Origin: Rhodospirillaceae bacterium
GTDB taxonomy: Bacteria > Pseudomonadota > Alphaproteobacteria > GCA-2731375
Direction: 5' to 3'
Assembly: GCA_018660265.1 (NCBI GenBank)
Contig: JABJKS010000059.1
Coordinates: 1 to 64,000 of the forward strand
Length of the DNA: 64,000 nucleotides
How positions within the stretch are numbered: position 1 is the first letter of the stretch; every line of letters starts with the position of its first letter. Below are positions 26,013 to 34,196 of this stretch, piece after piece. The translations under genes were made by a program, and so were the position numbers. Under the pieces are notes generated by a model. It ran no database searches and was not told where the DNA came from. It worked only from the letters and a program-made list of their open reading frames with translations.

Positions 26013-27122
26013 GTGAAAGCACTTGTCATTGGCGGCACCGGGCCGACCGGACCATATCTTGTAAACGGCCTTATCGCGCAAGGCTACGATGTCTCGATCA
26101 TGCATCGCGGCACCCATGACAGCGATGAGATACCCCGTTCCGTTGAGCGGATCATCGGTGATCCGCATTTCCGCGAGACCTTGCATGAAGCGCTCCATGG
26201 CCGGTCCTTTGATCTGATCATCGCCACCTATGGCCGTATCCGCTATATCGCCGAAATTGTCGGGGCCTATACGGACCGGCTGATCACGGTCGGAGGCGCA
26301 CCGTGTTTTCGCGGGGTTTTGCAGCCGGAGGCATTATTTCCCGCCGGTTTGCAAGTGCCTCTGCCCGAGGACGCCCAGAAGGTGGAAAGCGAAGAGGAAT
26401 TTCGTTTTGGCCATCTGGTCCGCATGGCGGAAGAAGCCGTCATGCAAGGCCATTCTGACGGCCATTACAGTGCCACGCATTTTCGTTATCCCGTCGTCTA
26501 TGGCCCCCGGCAACTAACCCCAACCGTTTGGTCCATCATGCGCCGCTTTATGGATGGCCGTTCTTATATGGTGCTGCCTGACGGTGGCCTTACCCTGACG
26601 ACGCGGGGCTATTCCGAGAATGTCGCCCATGCGGTTCTGCTTGCCGCGCAGAAGCCCGATGTCGCTGCCGGACAGATTTATGATTGCGGCGACGAGCATC
26701 AATTGACCATGGCGCAATGGATTGAGGTCGTGGCCCGGGCGATGGACAGCGAGATCGAAATCATCGGCGTGCCCGATGCCTATGCCCATCCGGCGCGGGG
26801 CTTGATGATGTTCCATGGCCCCTCGAACCACCAGCTGTTCGATCTTTACAAGGTGAAATCAGAATTGGGATACCGGGATGTCGTCAGCCCCCTTGATGCC
26901 ATGGCACGAACCGTGCGCTGGTATCGTGACAACCCACCCGAAGAAACGCCGGAGTTCGTCGCCGAAATGGCCAAGAATTATGGCCTGGAAGATGCCATTG
27001 TCCCCGTCTACCGGGACAGCTGTGAACGTCTGGCTGCCATCGACTATGTGCAGCCGGAATTCCACCACCCCTATCCGCACCCAAAACGGCCAGGCCTGGA
27101 TCGCGATCACCGGGCCCGATAG
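26013..27122 (+). CDS. NAD-dependent epimerase/dehydratase (extended SDR)
   Basis: A 369-residue extended short-chain dehydrogenase/reductase-like protein. The N-terminal dinucleotide loop is VIGGTGPTGPYLV. The usual YxxxK pair is represented around 'ATHFRYPVVYGPRQ', so the catalytic tyrosine context is not canonical. NAD(P)-linked sugar or sterol-type conversions are typical, but a regulatory or isoflavone-reductase-like role cannot be excluded. GTG start with AAGGG upstream. It follows the methyltransferase gene in the same direction with the palindrome between them. Confidence 0.8.
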   Translation: MKALVIGGTGPTGPYLVNGLIAQGYDVSIMHRGTHDSDEIPRSVERIIGDPHFRETLHEALHGRSFDLIIATYGRIRYIAEIVGAYTDRLITVGGAPCFRGVLQPEALFPAGLQVPLPEDAQKVESEEEFRFGHLVRMAEEAVMQGHSDGHYSATHFRYPVVYGPRQLTPTVWSIMRRFMDGRSYMVLPDGGLTLTTRGYSENVAHAVLLAAQKPDVAAGQIYDCGDEHQLTMAQWIEVVARAMDSEIEIIGVPDAYAHPARGLMMFHGPSNHQLFDLYKVKSELGYRDVVSPLDAMARTVRWYRDNPPEETPEFVAEMAKNYGLEDAIVPVYRDSCERLAAIDYVQPEFHHPYPHPKRPGLDRDHRAR

Positions 27123-27160
27123 AGCCCGGATTAGAGCTGATAGGTGCTGATTATTGCTGA

Positions 27161-27832
27161 CTAGAACGGTTTGGTCGCCCCGACAAAGGCGATCAACAGA
27201 ACCACCAGCCACAATGTGCCGGCTGCGCTGCCGGCATTGATGCGGTTCTTTTTCATTCGCTTCTCGCCCTCGATCCGCTCCTCACCACCGGCGCGTACCA
27301 TCTCGAAGATCGGCTCCCACCGGTTGGCGGCGCTGAGGATCCAATTGGCGGAAAGCGCCATCAGGCCGTAGAGCACCAATTTTACGGCGATCCAGCGTTC
27401 AGCCACCGGTTCGCCGGTGATCAGGGCATAAACCCCAAGCGCGGCCATGGCCAAGGCAACCAGGAAGAATAAGATCTGGTTGGTTTTGTCGAGGGAGCCT
27501 TCCCGCGATGTGCCGATGGCAAAGCGCCCGGCCCATAACATCGCCAACCAGGCAAGGCTGAGGGCCCATATCAAAACCAGCCATCCGCCCGTGACCTCCG
27601 AGCCGTGATAAACCGCGAGATTGAAGCCGATGGGCAGGATCAACGGCGCGCAGGTGCGTGGTGCCATGTCGACTTTCTGCCGGATACCGCGTACCCGCAG
27701 CCGCTCCTCAAGACTAAGGTCTTCCCGCGTCAATTGGCTGTCGCAGAAAAACACCCCAAGATCGGAGCCGAGCCAATAACCGAACAATAGTACATGGGCG
27801 AAAATCAAGACATCCTGGAACTCGATAAGCAT
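27161..27832 (-). CDS. Conserved integral membrane protein
   Basis: A 223-residue protein with about five or six hydrophobic helices. The first helix carries a histidine (LIFAHVLLFGYWLG). The loop after it is charged and contains SLEERLRVRGIRQKVDMAPR. The penultimate loop is very basic and acidic (GGEERIEGEKRMKKNRI). It resembles small haem/copper-type membrane proteins such as HemJ or CopD in general layout, but I do not recognise the family. It is convergent with the epimerase gene and has its own upstream region carrying palindrome copy 2. Confidence 0.7.
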   Translation of the reverse strand: MLIEFQDVLIFAHVLLFGYWLGSDLGVFFCDSQLTREDLSLEERLRVRGIRQKVDMAPRTCAPLILPIGFNLAVYHGSEVTGGWLVLIWALSLAWLAMLWAGRFAIGTSREGSLDKTNQILFFLVALAMAALGVYALITGEPVAERWIAVKLVLYGLMALSANWILSAANRWEPIFEMVRAGGEERIEGEKRMKKNRINAGSAAGTLWLVVLLIAFVGATKPF

Positions 27833-27856
27833 GATGATGTTTCCTCAATTACCACA

Positions 27857-27930
27857 AGAGCAATTTTCAATAAACCAGTGTCGCCACATAAGCTTTGTTG
27901 GCGTGACTAAAGTGTTTGGTTCAATTGCTC
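27857..27930. repeat. Palindrome starting AGAGCAATTTTCAAT, copy 2
   Basis: Outer arms GAGCAATT and AATTGCTC pair perfectly (8 bp). Further short paired blocks lie inside (AACCA/TGGTT and CGCCA/TGGCG). The first 15 bases equal those of the palindrome at 25925. It lies just upstream of the membrane protein gene. Confidence 0.55.
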
Positions 27931-27935
27931 GATAC

Positions 27936-27973
27936 TAAAAAGTCATAGCGCATTTAAATAAATGCGCTATGAC
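27936..27973 (-). terminator. Rho-independent terminator of the maleate isomerase-like gene
   Basis: A perfect 14-bp stem (27942-27955 with 27960-27973) has an AAAT loop. On the minus strand it is followed by TTTTT. It lies 86 bases past the stop of the minus-strand isomerase gene. Confidence 0.75.
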
Positions 27974-28059
27974 GGCGATCTTATGGTGGTCGCTCGTACT
28001 GGAAGCATCGTCTCACTATTGCAGGGTTATGCCAAATTTTTCAGTGGAACGTCCGCTCA

Positions 28060-28797
28060 TCAGGCGACGCGGAATAACCGTCCCAGACCATCAAGGGCGT
28101 CATCCACGCCCGCCGCCCTTAACGTCGCCCACAATGTGGCCTGGCTGCTGGTGACCACGGGCTTGCCGTGCGCAATCTCCATCGCCCCGATCAAGCCGAA
28201 GGTCGGAAGATCTGTGCAGCTGATGACAATGGCGTCGGCCTGATCACGATCAACAGAACGCACCAACGCCTCAACCCGCGATCTCGTCGTACGGTGTATC
28301 AACGGGTAGTCAGAGGGTCCATTGGCACCCAGACCAAGGCCTTCGATCGCAAGAACATCCACGCCCTGGGATGCTAGGAATTCCGCTTCGTGGTCATTGA
28401 GGCGTTGATCATAAGGCGTGGCGACGGCAATTTTTTTCGCGCCCAAGATTTCAAGCGCATCAACGATGGCGGCTGCCGTGGTCACGCAGGGCAGATCACA
28501 AAGGCTGCGCATGTAATCGGGCAGGCTATGCCGGGGCGAAATCAATGAGCCCGCCGTGCAGCCGTACGCAATTGCCGCCACGCCCGCGGGGGCTAGGCTG
28601 CCCACGGCAATGCTCAGATCATCATACAGGGCTTGTCTGCCGGCCGGCGTTTGCGTGTCGGTGTGCAATATCATGCGTGCGGTATGGACACTGACGCCGT
28701 CGGGCACGGCGCTATTCCATTCGGCTTCATTGACCGTATTTGTCGTCGGAACAATGAGGCCGATCTTGGCGCGGTAACCGTATGTGGGATTGTTCAT
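28060..28797 (-). CDS. Maleate isomerase/arylmalonate decarboxylase-like Asp/Glu racemase-fold protein
   Basis: About 245 residues starting MNNPTYGYRAKIGLIVPTTNT. Both catalytic cysteines of the racemase fold are present, in AIAYGCTAGS and VISCTDLPT, as in maleate cis-trans isomerases. This contrasts with the racemase-fold protein at 9466, which has neither. The enzyme probably isomerises or decarboxylates a small dicarboxylate. The open frame extends to 28884, but similarity and the weak GGG site favour the ATG at 28797. It is divergent from the creatininase-family gene, across a region containing a 14-bp triple repeat. Confidence 0.82.
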   Translation of the reverse strand: MNNPTYGYRAKIGLIVPTTNTVNEAEWNSAVPDGVSVHTARMILHTDTQTPAGRQALYDDLSIAVGSLAPAGVAAIAYGCTAGSLISPRHSLPDYMRSLCDLPCVTTAAAIVDALEILGAKKIAVATPYDQRLNDHEAEFLASQGVDVLAIEGLGLGANGPSDYPLIHRTTRSRVEALVRSVDRDQADAIVISCTDLPTFGLIGAMEIAHGKPVVTSSQATLWATLRAAGVDDALDGLGRLFRVA

Positions 28798-28938
28798 GCC
28801 CAAAATGATAGCCCCTAATTGGCGCTGCCGCCACCAGGCCTGGCACCGCACCATCTGCCTGATCTGGGGCGTTTTGCGGGCCATCGCAAAACCCAGGGTC
28901 CTTAATAAGACTACAATTTACTCTAAATTCCGTACAAT

Positions 28939-28980
28939 CAATTCAATGTGGCCAATTCAATGTGGCCAATTCAATGTGCC
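28939..28980. repeat. Three tandem 14-bp units upstream of the creatininase-family gene
   Basis: CAATTCAATGTGGC occurs three times in a row; the last unit ends GTGCC. The array ends 56 bases before the GTG start at 29037, in the divergent promoter region. Its sequence is unrelated to the 14-bp array at 21820. Confidence 0.8.
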
Positions 28981-29036
28981 CAGTGCCTTTGATCATGGTC
29001 GTCGCCAAATATGAAGTTTTGAGCAGGAGTTTTAGC

Positions 29037-29792
29037 GTGCAGTTACAGATGCAAACCTGGGCCGAAGTGGAACGTTACCTTGAAACCTCCAGCGTCATCA
29101 TTATGCCCATTGGCTCGACCGAGCAGCATGGCCCCAACGGCCTGATCGGCACCGATGCGGTGACCTCCGAAGCCATTGCCCGCGCCGTGGGCGCAGCGAC
29201 GGATACAATGGTTGCGCCCACGATCGCCGTTGGCATGGCGCAACATCACATGGCCTTTTCCGGCTCCATGACACTGCGGCCTGCTACCATGATCGCCATG
29301 ATCGGTGACTATGTGAACAGTCTGGCCCATCACGGTTTCGATAAATTCTTCTTCATCAACGGCCATGGCGGCAACAGCGCCACGGTCGAGGCGGCATTTC
29401 AGGAAATCTATACCGCCCATATCATGCCCGGTGGCAGCAACGAACCATCCGTCCGCTGCTATCTGCGCAATTGGTGGCAGGGCCCTAAAATGGGCCCCCT
29501 GGCCAAGGACCTATATGGCGATAAGGACGGCATGCATGCCACCATCTCGGAAGTCGCAGTGACGCAATATCTGTTTCCGGAGGATATTAAATCCGGTCCG
29601 GGTATAGACGATATGGGCCCACCCGAACCCTTGCGTGAGCGATGGAGCGACGGCAACGACTACCGTGCCAAATTCCCCGACGGCCGTATCGGCTCCCACC
29701 CCTACCTGGCCACGCCGGAGGCCGGGAAGCAGATATTCGACCTCGCCGTCAGCGAAATAACCGAGGAGGTCGCGGCCTACGCCAAGCGGTGA
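29037..29792 (+). CDS. Creatininase family protein
   Basis: About 251 residues. Metal-binding motifs of the creatinine amidohydrolase fold are clear: MPIGSTEQHGPNG (Glu and His), GTDAVTSEAIA (Asp), FINGHGGNSAT and MHATISEVAVT (Glu). Family members hydrolyse creatinine, or cyclic amides such as the FAPy intermediate, or take part in cofactor (mycofactocin) maturation. No mycofactocin genes are visible here. The GTG start at 29037 is chosen for its AGGAG site seven bases upstream; the frame is open from 28962 through the tandem repeat. Confidence 0.88.
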   Translation: MQLQMQTWAEVERYLETSSVIIMPIGSTEQHGPNGLIGTDAVTSEAIARAVGAATDTMVAPTIAVGMAQHHMAFSGSMTLRPATMIAMIGDYVNSLAHHGFDKFFFINGHGGNSATVEAAFQEIYTAHIMPGGSNEPSVRCYLRNWWQGPKMGPLAKDLYGDKDGMHATISEVAVTQYLFPEDIKSGPGIDDMGPPEPLRERWSDGNDYRAKFPDGRIGSHPYLATPEAGKQIFDLAVSEITEEVAAYAKR

Positions 29793-29885
29793 GATACGGC
29801 GTTACAATTTTTTTCGTGCCTTTGGCCACCAGGCTGTGCTAATCTTAACAATATTGATTATGTCAAACTGAACGGGAGGCATAAC

Positions 29886-30143
29886 GTGATCGTAGAATTC
29901 GTTCTTGGTGCCGCCCTGGTCATTATGACGACGGCTGCCCTGATTATGTGGCTATCGAGCATTACAACGGGTCTGACGGCGATGTTGTCGGTGGCTGTTG
30001 TCATGACCGTGGCGGTGTTGGTTCTTAAAGCACAAGCGGCTATGGGCGTACCCATATTGGACAGCTTGCACGTGGTGCTGGTGATTAGCCTGCTGGTCGC
30101 ACCGATTATCGCTATCGCGTTCGCCGATTGGCGTAAAGCTTAG
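29886..30143 (+). CDS. Small membrane protein of unknown function
   Basis: 85 residues from a GTG start preceded by GGGAGG. Three hydrophobic segments (about 3-26, 30-50 and 58-78) are separated by very short loops, and the C-terminus is basic (ADWRKA). No motif is recognised. It lies 94 bases after the creatininase-family gene and is convergent with the SDR gene. Confidence 0.6.
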   Translation: MIVEFVLGAALVIMTTAALIMWLSSITTGLTAMLSVAVVMTVAVLVLKAQAAMGVPILDSLHVVLVISLLVAPIIAIAFADWRKA

Positions 30144-30176
30144 GAAAGTGCTGAAAACTCCCTAAAACTTGTCGCC

Positions 30177-30953
30177 CTAGAACTTGTTATAGGCACCATC
30201 AATGATGAAGGTGTCGCCGGAATGATAGGCTGATGCGTCGGAGGCGATATAGACCGCGACGCCGCCAAAATCCTCTTTCACGCCCCAACGCCGTTGCGGA
30301 ATGCGTGGCTTTACCGCCGCCACGAACTTGTCCCAGGCAAAGGCGTTGTCAGTCATGGGGGTTTCGATCCAGCCGGGCAGCACGGAGTTGGCGGTAACGC
30401 CATAACGCGCCATGCCCGAGGCAAGGGATATCATCATAGAAATCAGCGCCCCTTTACTGGCCGCATAATGGACCGAGGCGGGGGACGATTCGATTGCCGC
30501 CAAGGATGCGGTGCCAACTAAACGGCCGCCGCCCTCCCGTTCCGTCATATGTTTGGCCGCCGCCTGCAGGGTATAGAAGGCACCATCCAGGTTTACATCC
30601 ATGACCCTGCGCCATTCTTCGGGCGGCATATCGACGAAGCTGGCTGAGGCTGAGCGGCCCGAAACACCGGCATTAGCGAAGCAACTATCGACCCGTCCGA
30701 ATTGCGTCAAGGTTTGCCCAAAAGCTTTCTTTACCGCTGTCTGGTCCGAGACATCGCAGACCATCGCCGCGGCCTTGCCCCCGTGACTTTGCAATTGTTC
30801 CAGCGCGGCTGCGTTCTTCTCAGCGTTGGTGCCCCAAATGCAAACGTCCGCGCCGGCCTGGGCCATGGCCTCGGCAAAGCCAAGGCCGATGCCGCTGTTG
30901 CCGCCTGTTACCAAGGCGACCTTGCCGCTAAGATCGAAGGGTTGATATGCCAT
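30177..30953 (-). CDS. Short-chain dehydrogenase/reductase
   Basis: A 258-residue classical SDR with an intact cofactor loop (VTGGNSGIGLG), the NAG motif (ANAGVSG), a serine in the VGTASLAAIESS region and a complete YxxxK motif (HYAASK). It should be an NAD(P)-dependent oxidoreductase of an alcohol or ketone. It ends convergently with the small membrane protein gene and begins 40 bases upstream of the 3' end of the moa genes. The substrate is unknown. Confidence 0.92.
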   Translation of the reverse strand: MAYQPFDLSGKVALVTGGNSGIGLGFAEAMAQAGADVCIWGTNAEKNAAALEQLQSHGGKAAAMVCDVSDQTAVKKAFGQTLTQFGRVDSCFANAGVSGRSASASFVDMPPEEWRRVMDVNLDGAFYTLQAAAKHMTEREGGGRLVGTASLAAIESSPASVHYAASKGALISMMISLASGMARYGVTANSVLPGWIETPMTDNAFAWDKFVAAVKPRIPQRRWGVKEDFGGVAVYIASDASAYHSGDTFIIDGAYNKF

Positions 30954-30994
30954 TGCTGTTGGTTCCTTTAAGTCTACGAAAATTCTTCGGATGA

Positions 30995-31450
30995 TTATTT
31001 GTCTGTTTTCCAGCGGGCGGCGGCATCATCATCGCCCTGGCGGGCGGCAACCCAATTGCTCTCACCACCCACTTCTTCCAGCTTCCAAAATGGTGCCCTG
31101 GTTTTTAGCCAATCCATCAAAAAGGCGCAGGCCTCGAACGCCGCTTCCCGGTGCGATGACGTCGCCGCGCACAACACGATCTGATCGCCGGGCAACAGAC
31201 GGCCATGGCGGTGGATAATCAGGACCTTGTCCAGGGGCCAGCGCGCCAAGGCCTCCGCCTCCAACTGCGCCAACTGCCGTTCCGTCATGCCGGGATAATG
31301 TTCCAGGGTCATGGCGGATAACTCCCCCGGACCCGCCACATCCCGCACCAGCCCAATGAAAGAAGCGACGGCACCTACCTCTGTGCGGCCCCGGCTTAAG
31401 GCGGCCAGTTCGGCACCGACATCGAAATCGTCAGTCTGGACCTTGATCAT
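30995..31450 (-). CDS. moaE: Molybdopterin synthase catalytic subunit
   Basis: A 151-residue MoaE. The conserved HRHGRLLPGD segment and the C-terminal APFWKLEEVGG...W motif with the catalytic lysine are present. With MoaD it converts precursor Z (cPMP) to molybdopterin. Start ATG at 31450 lies four bases after the moaD stop. The open frame reaching 31579 only overlaps moaD. It is the last gene of the uvrC-pgsA-mobB-moeA-moaD-moaE run. Confidence 0.95.
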   Translation of the reverse strand: MIKVQTDDFDVGAELAALSRGRTEVGAVASFIGLVRDVAGPGELSAMTLEHYPGMTERQLAQLEAEALARWPLDKVLIIHRHGRLLPGDQIVLCAATSSHREAAFEACAFLMDWLKTRAPFWKLEEVGGESNWVAARQGDDDAAARWKTDK

Positions 31451-31454
31451 TGGC

Positions 31455-31706
31455 CTAGCCGCCCGTGACAGGGGGAAAAAACGCCACCTCGTCGCCCGCG
31501 CTGATGGGGGCATCCGCCTTGGCGTAATCCTGATTGATGGCGCAGCGTACGATGGCAGGGTCCTTGAAGGCTTCTGCATGGCCGTCTGATTGTTGCGTCA
31601 GCCACGTCATCAATTCAGCCACCGTTGTGACATCGCCGGGCGGCTGCACAGCTTCCTCAGCCACGCCAACCCGGTCCCGCAGCCAGGAAAAATACAACAC
31701 CTTCAT
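31455..31706 (-). CDS. moaD: Molybdopterin synthase sulfur carrier subunit
   Basis: An 83-residue ubiquitin-fold sulfur carrier. It begins MKVLYFSWLRDRVGVAEE and ends in the required Gly-Gly (PPVTGG), where thiocarboxylate forms. The start overlaps the moeA stop (ATGA). It is the partner of the following moaE product. Confidence 0.95.
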   Translation of the reverse strand: MKVLYFSWLRDRVGVAEEAVQPPGDVTTVAELMTWLTQQSDGHAEAFKDPAIVRCAINQDYAKADAPISAGDEVAFFPPVTGG

Positions 31707-32968
31707 GAGGCCACCTCGTCAAAGGGCATAAAGTCCACCGCCTGGCCCGCCCTAATTTCTGTCACATCCTCGCCTATTTCAACAAGGCCATGGGTCTGCA
31801 CCAGGGAATTGATGATGCCGGAGCCTTGGGGCCGGAACAAAACCGCGCGTGGTGCGGTGCCATCGGGCTGGCGGTCCAGGCGGGCGCGCAACCACTCCCG
31901 GCGTCCGGCCTTTTTCTCAAAGTCGAAATCTGCGGCGACCCGATATAATACGGGATCCAGATCAACGGCGCCCGCCATACCCAGGATCAGGGGCCGGGCA
32001 AAGCGCAGAAAGCAGACCATGGCGGCGACAGGATTGCCCGGCAGTCCGACAAAGGCAGCGTCACCGATCTGACCCAGGGCCAGGGGGCGTCCCGGCTTGA
32101 TCGCCACACGCCAGAAATTCAGATGCCCCAACGCTTCCACCGCGCCGCGAACATGATCCTCATCGCCCACAGATACCCCGCCCGAAGTCAGCAGCAGATC
32201 ATGGTTCTTTGCCGCTGCATCCAGGCCCGCCTGCACCCTATCGGCCCGATCCGGTAAAATACCTAAATCGGAAACCTCCGCGCCCAGGCCGGTAATCAGG
32301 GCCAGCAAGATTTGCCGGTTGGCGTCATAGACCGCACCCATGGGCAGTGTTGTGCCGGGCTCGGCCAATTCATCACCGGTGGAAAACACCCCGACCCGCA
32401 GGCGGCGGTACAATGCCAGTTTCCCATGCCCGACGGAGGCGGCCAGTCCAAGATCCTGGGCCCGGAGCCTTTGGCCCTTTGCCAGCACTGTCGCGCCTTG
32501 TTTTGTATCTTCACCCTGATGGCGGCGATTGGCACCCAGCTTTAATCCCGGTGGTACCGTGAGTTTGCCGTCCACGATATCGACATCCTCCTGCATCACC
32601 ACCGTATCCGCATCCGCCGGCATTACGGCACCGGTGAATATACGCACGGCTTTGCCCGGTTCCAGGGGCTGTTCGAATGGATGGCCCGCGGCGGAGCGGC
32701 CCTGGATCGCAAAATCCGTGGGCTTGTCGGGGGAGAGGTCCTGGTGACGCAGGGCATAGCCATCAACGGCGGAATTGGCGTGCGGTGGGACATCCAGGCC
32801 GGAAATCACGTCCTTGGCCAATATGCGGCCCAAACCCTGGGACAGGGGCAGGCTTTCCAGCCGATCTTGCGTCACGATGACCGTGCGTTCCCGCAGAACT
32901 GCCAGGGCCTCGGCTGTGGACATTAAATCCTCAACCTGGTTGAAACAGTCATCGGCAAGCTTGTTCAT
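31703..32968 (-). CDS. moeA: Molybdopterin molybdotransferase
   Basis: A 421-residue MoeA. The signatures are the NSAVDGYAL motif, RIFTGAVMPADADTVVMQED, the STGDEL region and the TSGGVSVG motif of the MPT-binding domain. It inserts molybdate into adenylated molybdopterin. The start overlaps the mobB stop by one base (TAATG). A separate mogA-type adenylyltransferase gene is not seen nearby. Confidence 0.95.
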   Translation of the reverse strand: MNKLADDCFNQVEDLMSTAEALAVLRERTVIVTQDRLESLPLSQGLGRILAKDVISGLDVPPHANSAVDGYALRHQDLSPDKPTDFAIQGRSAAGHPFEQPLEPGKAVRIFTGAVMPADADTVVMQEDVDIVDGKLTVPPGLKLGANRRHQGEDTKQGATVLAKGQRLRAQDLGLAASVGHGKLALYRRLRVGVFSTGDELAEPGTTLPMGAVYDANRQILLALITGLGAEVSDLGILPDRADRVQAGLDAAAKNHDLLLTSGGVSVGDEDHVRGAVEALGHLNFWRVAIKPGRPLALGQIGDAAFVGLPGNPVAAMVCFLRFARPLILGMAGAVDLDPVLYRVAADFDFEKKAGRREWLRARLDRQPDGTAPRAVLFRPQGSGIINSLVQTHGLVEIGEDVTEIRAGQAVDFMPFDEVAS

Positions 32969-33516
32969 TATGCCGGCCCTTCGGAGCGACAGAATTCAAT
33001 CACAAAATCCGCCACGGCGTGGACGTCATCCAAATCCAACAATGGCACGGGCAGTTCCGGGCCGTCGGGGCAATAATTGGCGGCGAGCCCTATAAAACTC
33101 CGATCATTGCGACATAACAAGGGTTTATCCAGGCCCTGGCGATGTACTTCAAGCTTCTTATGGCCTTCGGCCTTGAAACCCTCCACCAAAATCAGGTCCA
33201 CCGGGCTCATATGGGCCAGCAGGGCCGCCAGCCCGGGTTCCGGTTCGTCTCTGTTTTCATGCATCAGGGCCCACCGGGCACCGGACCCTATCAGAACCTC
33301 GGTCGCGCCGGCCTCGCGATGACGATGGGAATCCTTGCCCGGCTTGTCCACATCAAAAGTGTGATGGGCATGTTTGACAGTGGATACTTTCAGGCCCCGC
33401 CCCGTCAGATTTGGAATTAACTTGGTCAGCAGCGTGGTTTTGCCCGCACCGCTCCACCCCGTGACGCCCAGTACATTCATTTGGACACTCATTTGCGCAT
33501 TCTTGGCGACATTCAC
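32968..33516 (-). CDS. mobB: Molybdopterin-guanine dinucleotide biosynthesis adaptor protein B
   Basis: A 182-residue P-loop GTPase with Walker A GWSGAGKTTLL near residue 20 and the conserved VKHAHHTFDVDKPGKDS segment. MobB assists MobA in forming the guanine dinucleotide cofactor. The GTG start overlaps the pgsA stop (GTGA). In-frame ATG codons at residues 9 and 13 are alternative starts. mobA itself is not in the window. Confidence 0.93.
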   Translation of the reverse strand: MNVAKNAQMSVQMNVLGVTGWSGAGKTTLLTKLIPNLTGRGLKVSTVKHAHHTFDVDKPGKDSHRHREAGATEVLIGSGARWALMHENRDEPEPGLAALLAHMSPVDLILVEGFKAEGHKKLEVHRQGLDKPLLCRNDRSFIGLAANYCPDGPELPVPLLDLDDVHAVADFVIEFCRSEGPA

Positions 33517-34127
33517 TGCCCATCCACCTCTTCGCCGCCCGCCTTTACACCGCTGGCGGCCGTCTCGGGTGTCATGTTGGTGACATGGTGCAGCCCAGCC
33601 TTGAGGTAGTCATAGCCGGTATAGATGGTGAAAAGTGCCGCAATCCACATGCCTGCCTGGCCTATGGCCATGGCGGGGATGGGATCCCAACCGGCGTCCC
33701 CGACGATCAGGAAACCTATTGCCAGCATCTGTACAGCGGTTTTCCATTTCGCCACCCGGCTGACTGGGACGCTGACACGCAGCTCGGCCAGGAATTCCCG
33801 CAGGCCGGAGACCAGAATCTCCCGGCACAGGATGACGACAGTGGGTAAAATGGTCCAATCTCCAATGCGCCCCACGTACACCAGCATCAAAAGAGTGGCA
33901 GCCACCAACAGTTTATCCGCGACCGGGTCAAGAAACCGGCCCAGGCCGCTTTCCTCCCCCCGGCTGCGGGCCAGGTAGCCGTCCAGGATATCTGTAATCC
34001 CGGCAGCGGTGAAAATTGTAAAGGCCAGCCAATTGGACAAGGGCGATGACAAATAGAAAGCGCCGATCAGGGCGGGAATTGCCAGGATCCGAGACAAAGT
34101 CAGTAGATTTGGTAAAGTTGTAAGCAT
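33513..34127 (-). CDS. pgsA: CDP-diacylglycerol-glycerol-3-phosphate 3-phosphatidyltransferase
   Basis: A 204-residue membrane enzyme that forms phosphatidylglycerophosphate. It has the start typical of the family (LPNLLTLSRI) and the complete CDP-alcohol phosphotransferase motif (DILDGYLAR, then G and two Asp in GLGRFLDPVADK), plus about five membrane helices. ATG 34127 is preferred to the TTG at 34181, which lacks a ribosome site. It lies 69 bases after uvrC, a frequent neighbour in alphaproteobacteria. Confidence 0.94.
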   Translation of the reverse strand: MLTTLPNLLTLSRILAIPALIGAFYLSSPLSNWLAFTIFTAAGITDILDGYLARSRGEESGLGRFLDPVADKLLVAATLLMLVYVGRIGDWTILPTVVILCREILVSGLREFLAELRVSVPVSRVAKWKTAVQMLAIGFLIVGDAGWDPIPAMAIGQAGMWIAALFTIYTGYDYLKAGLHHVTNMTPETAASGVKAGGEEVDGQ

Positions 34128-34196
34128 GTTTCTGAATCGCAATCCCTGTAGACAAGGCAGAGTATAAGGATTTAGCGCCAAGGTTAAAGCGTGCCT

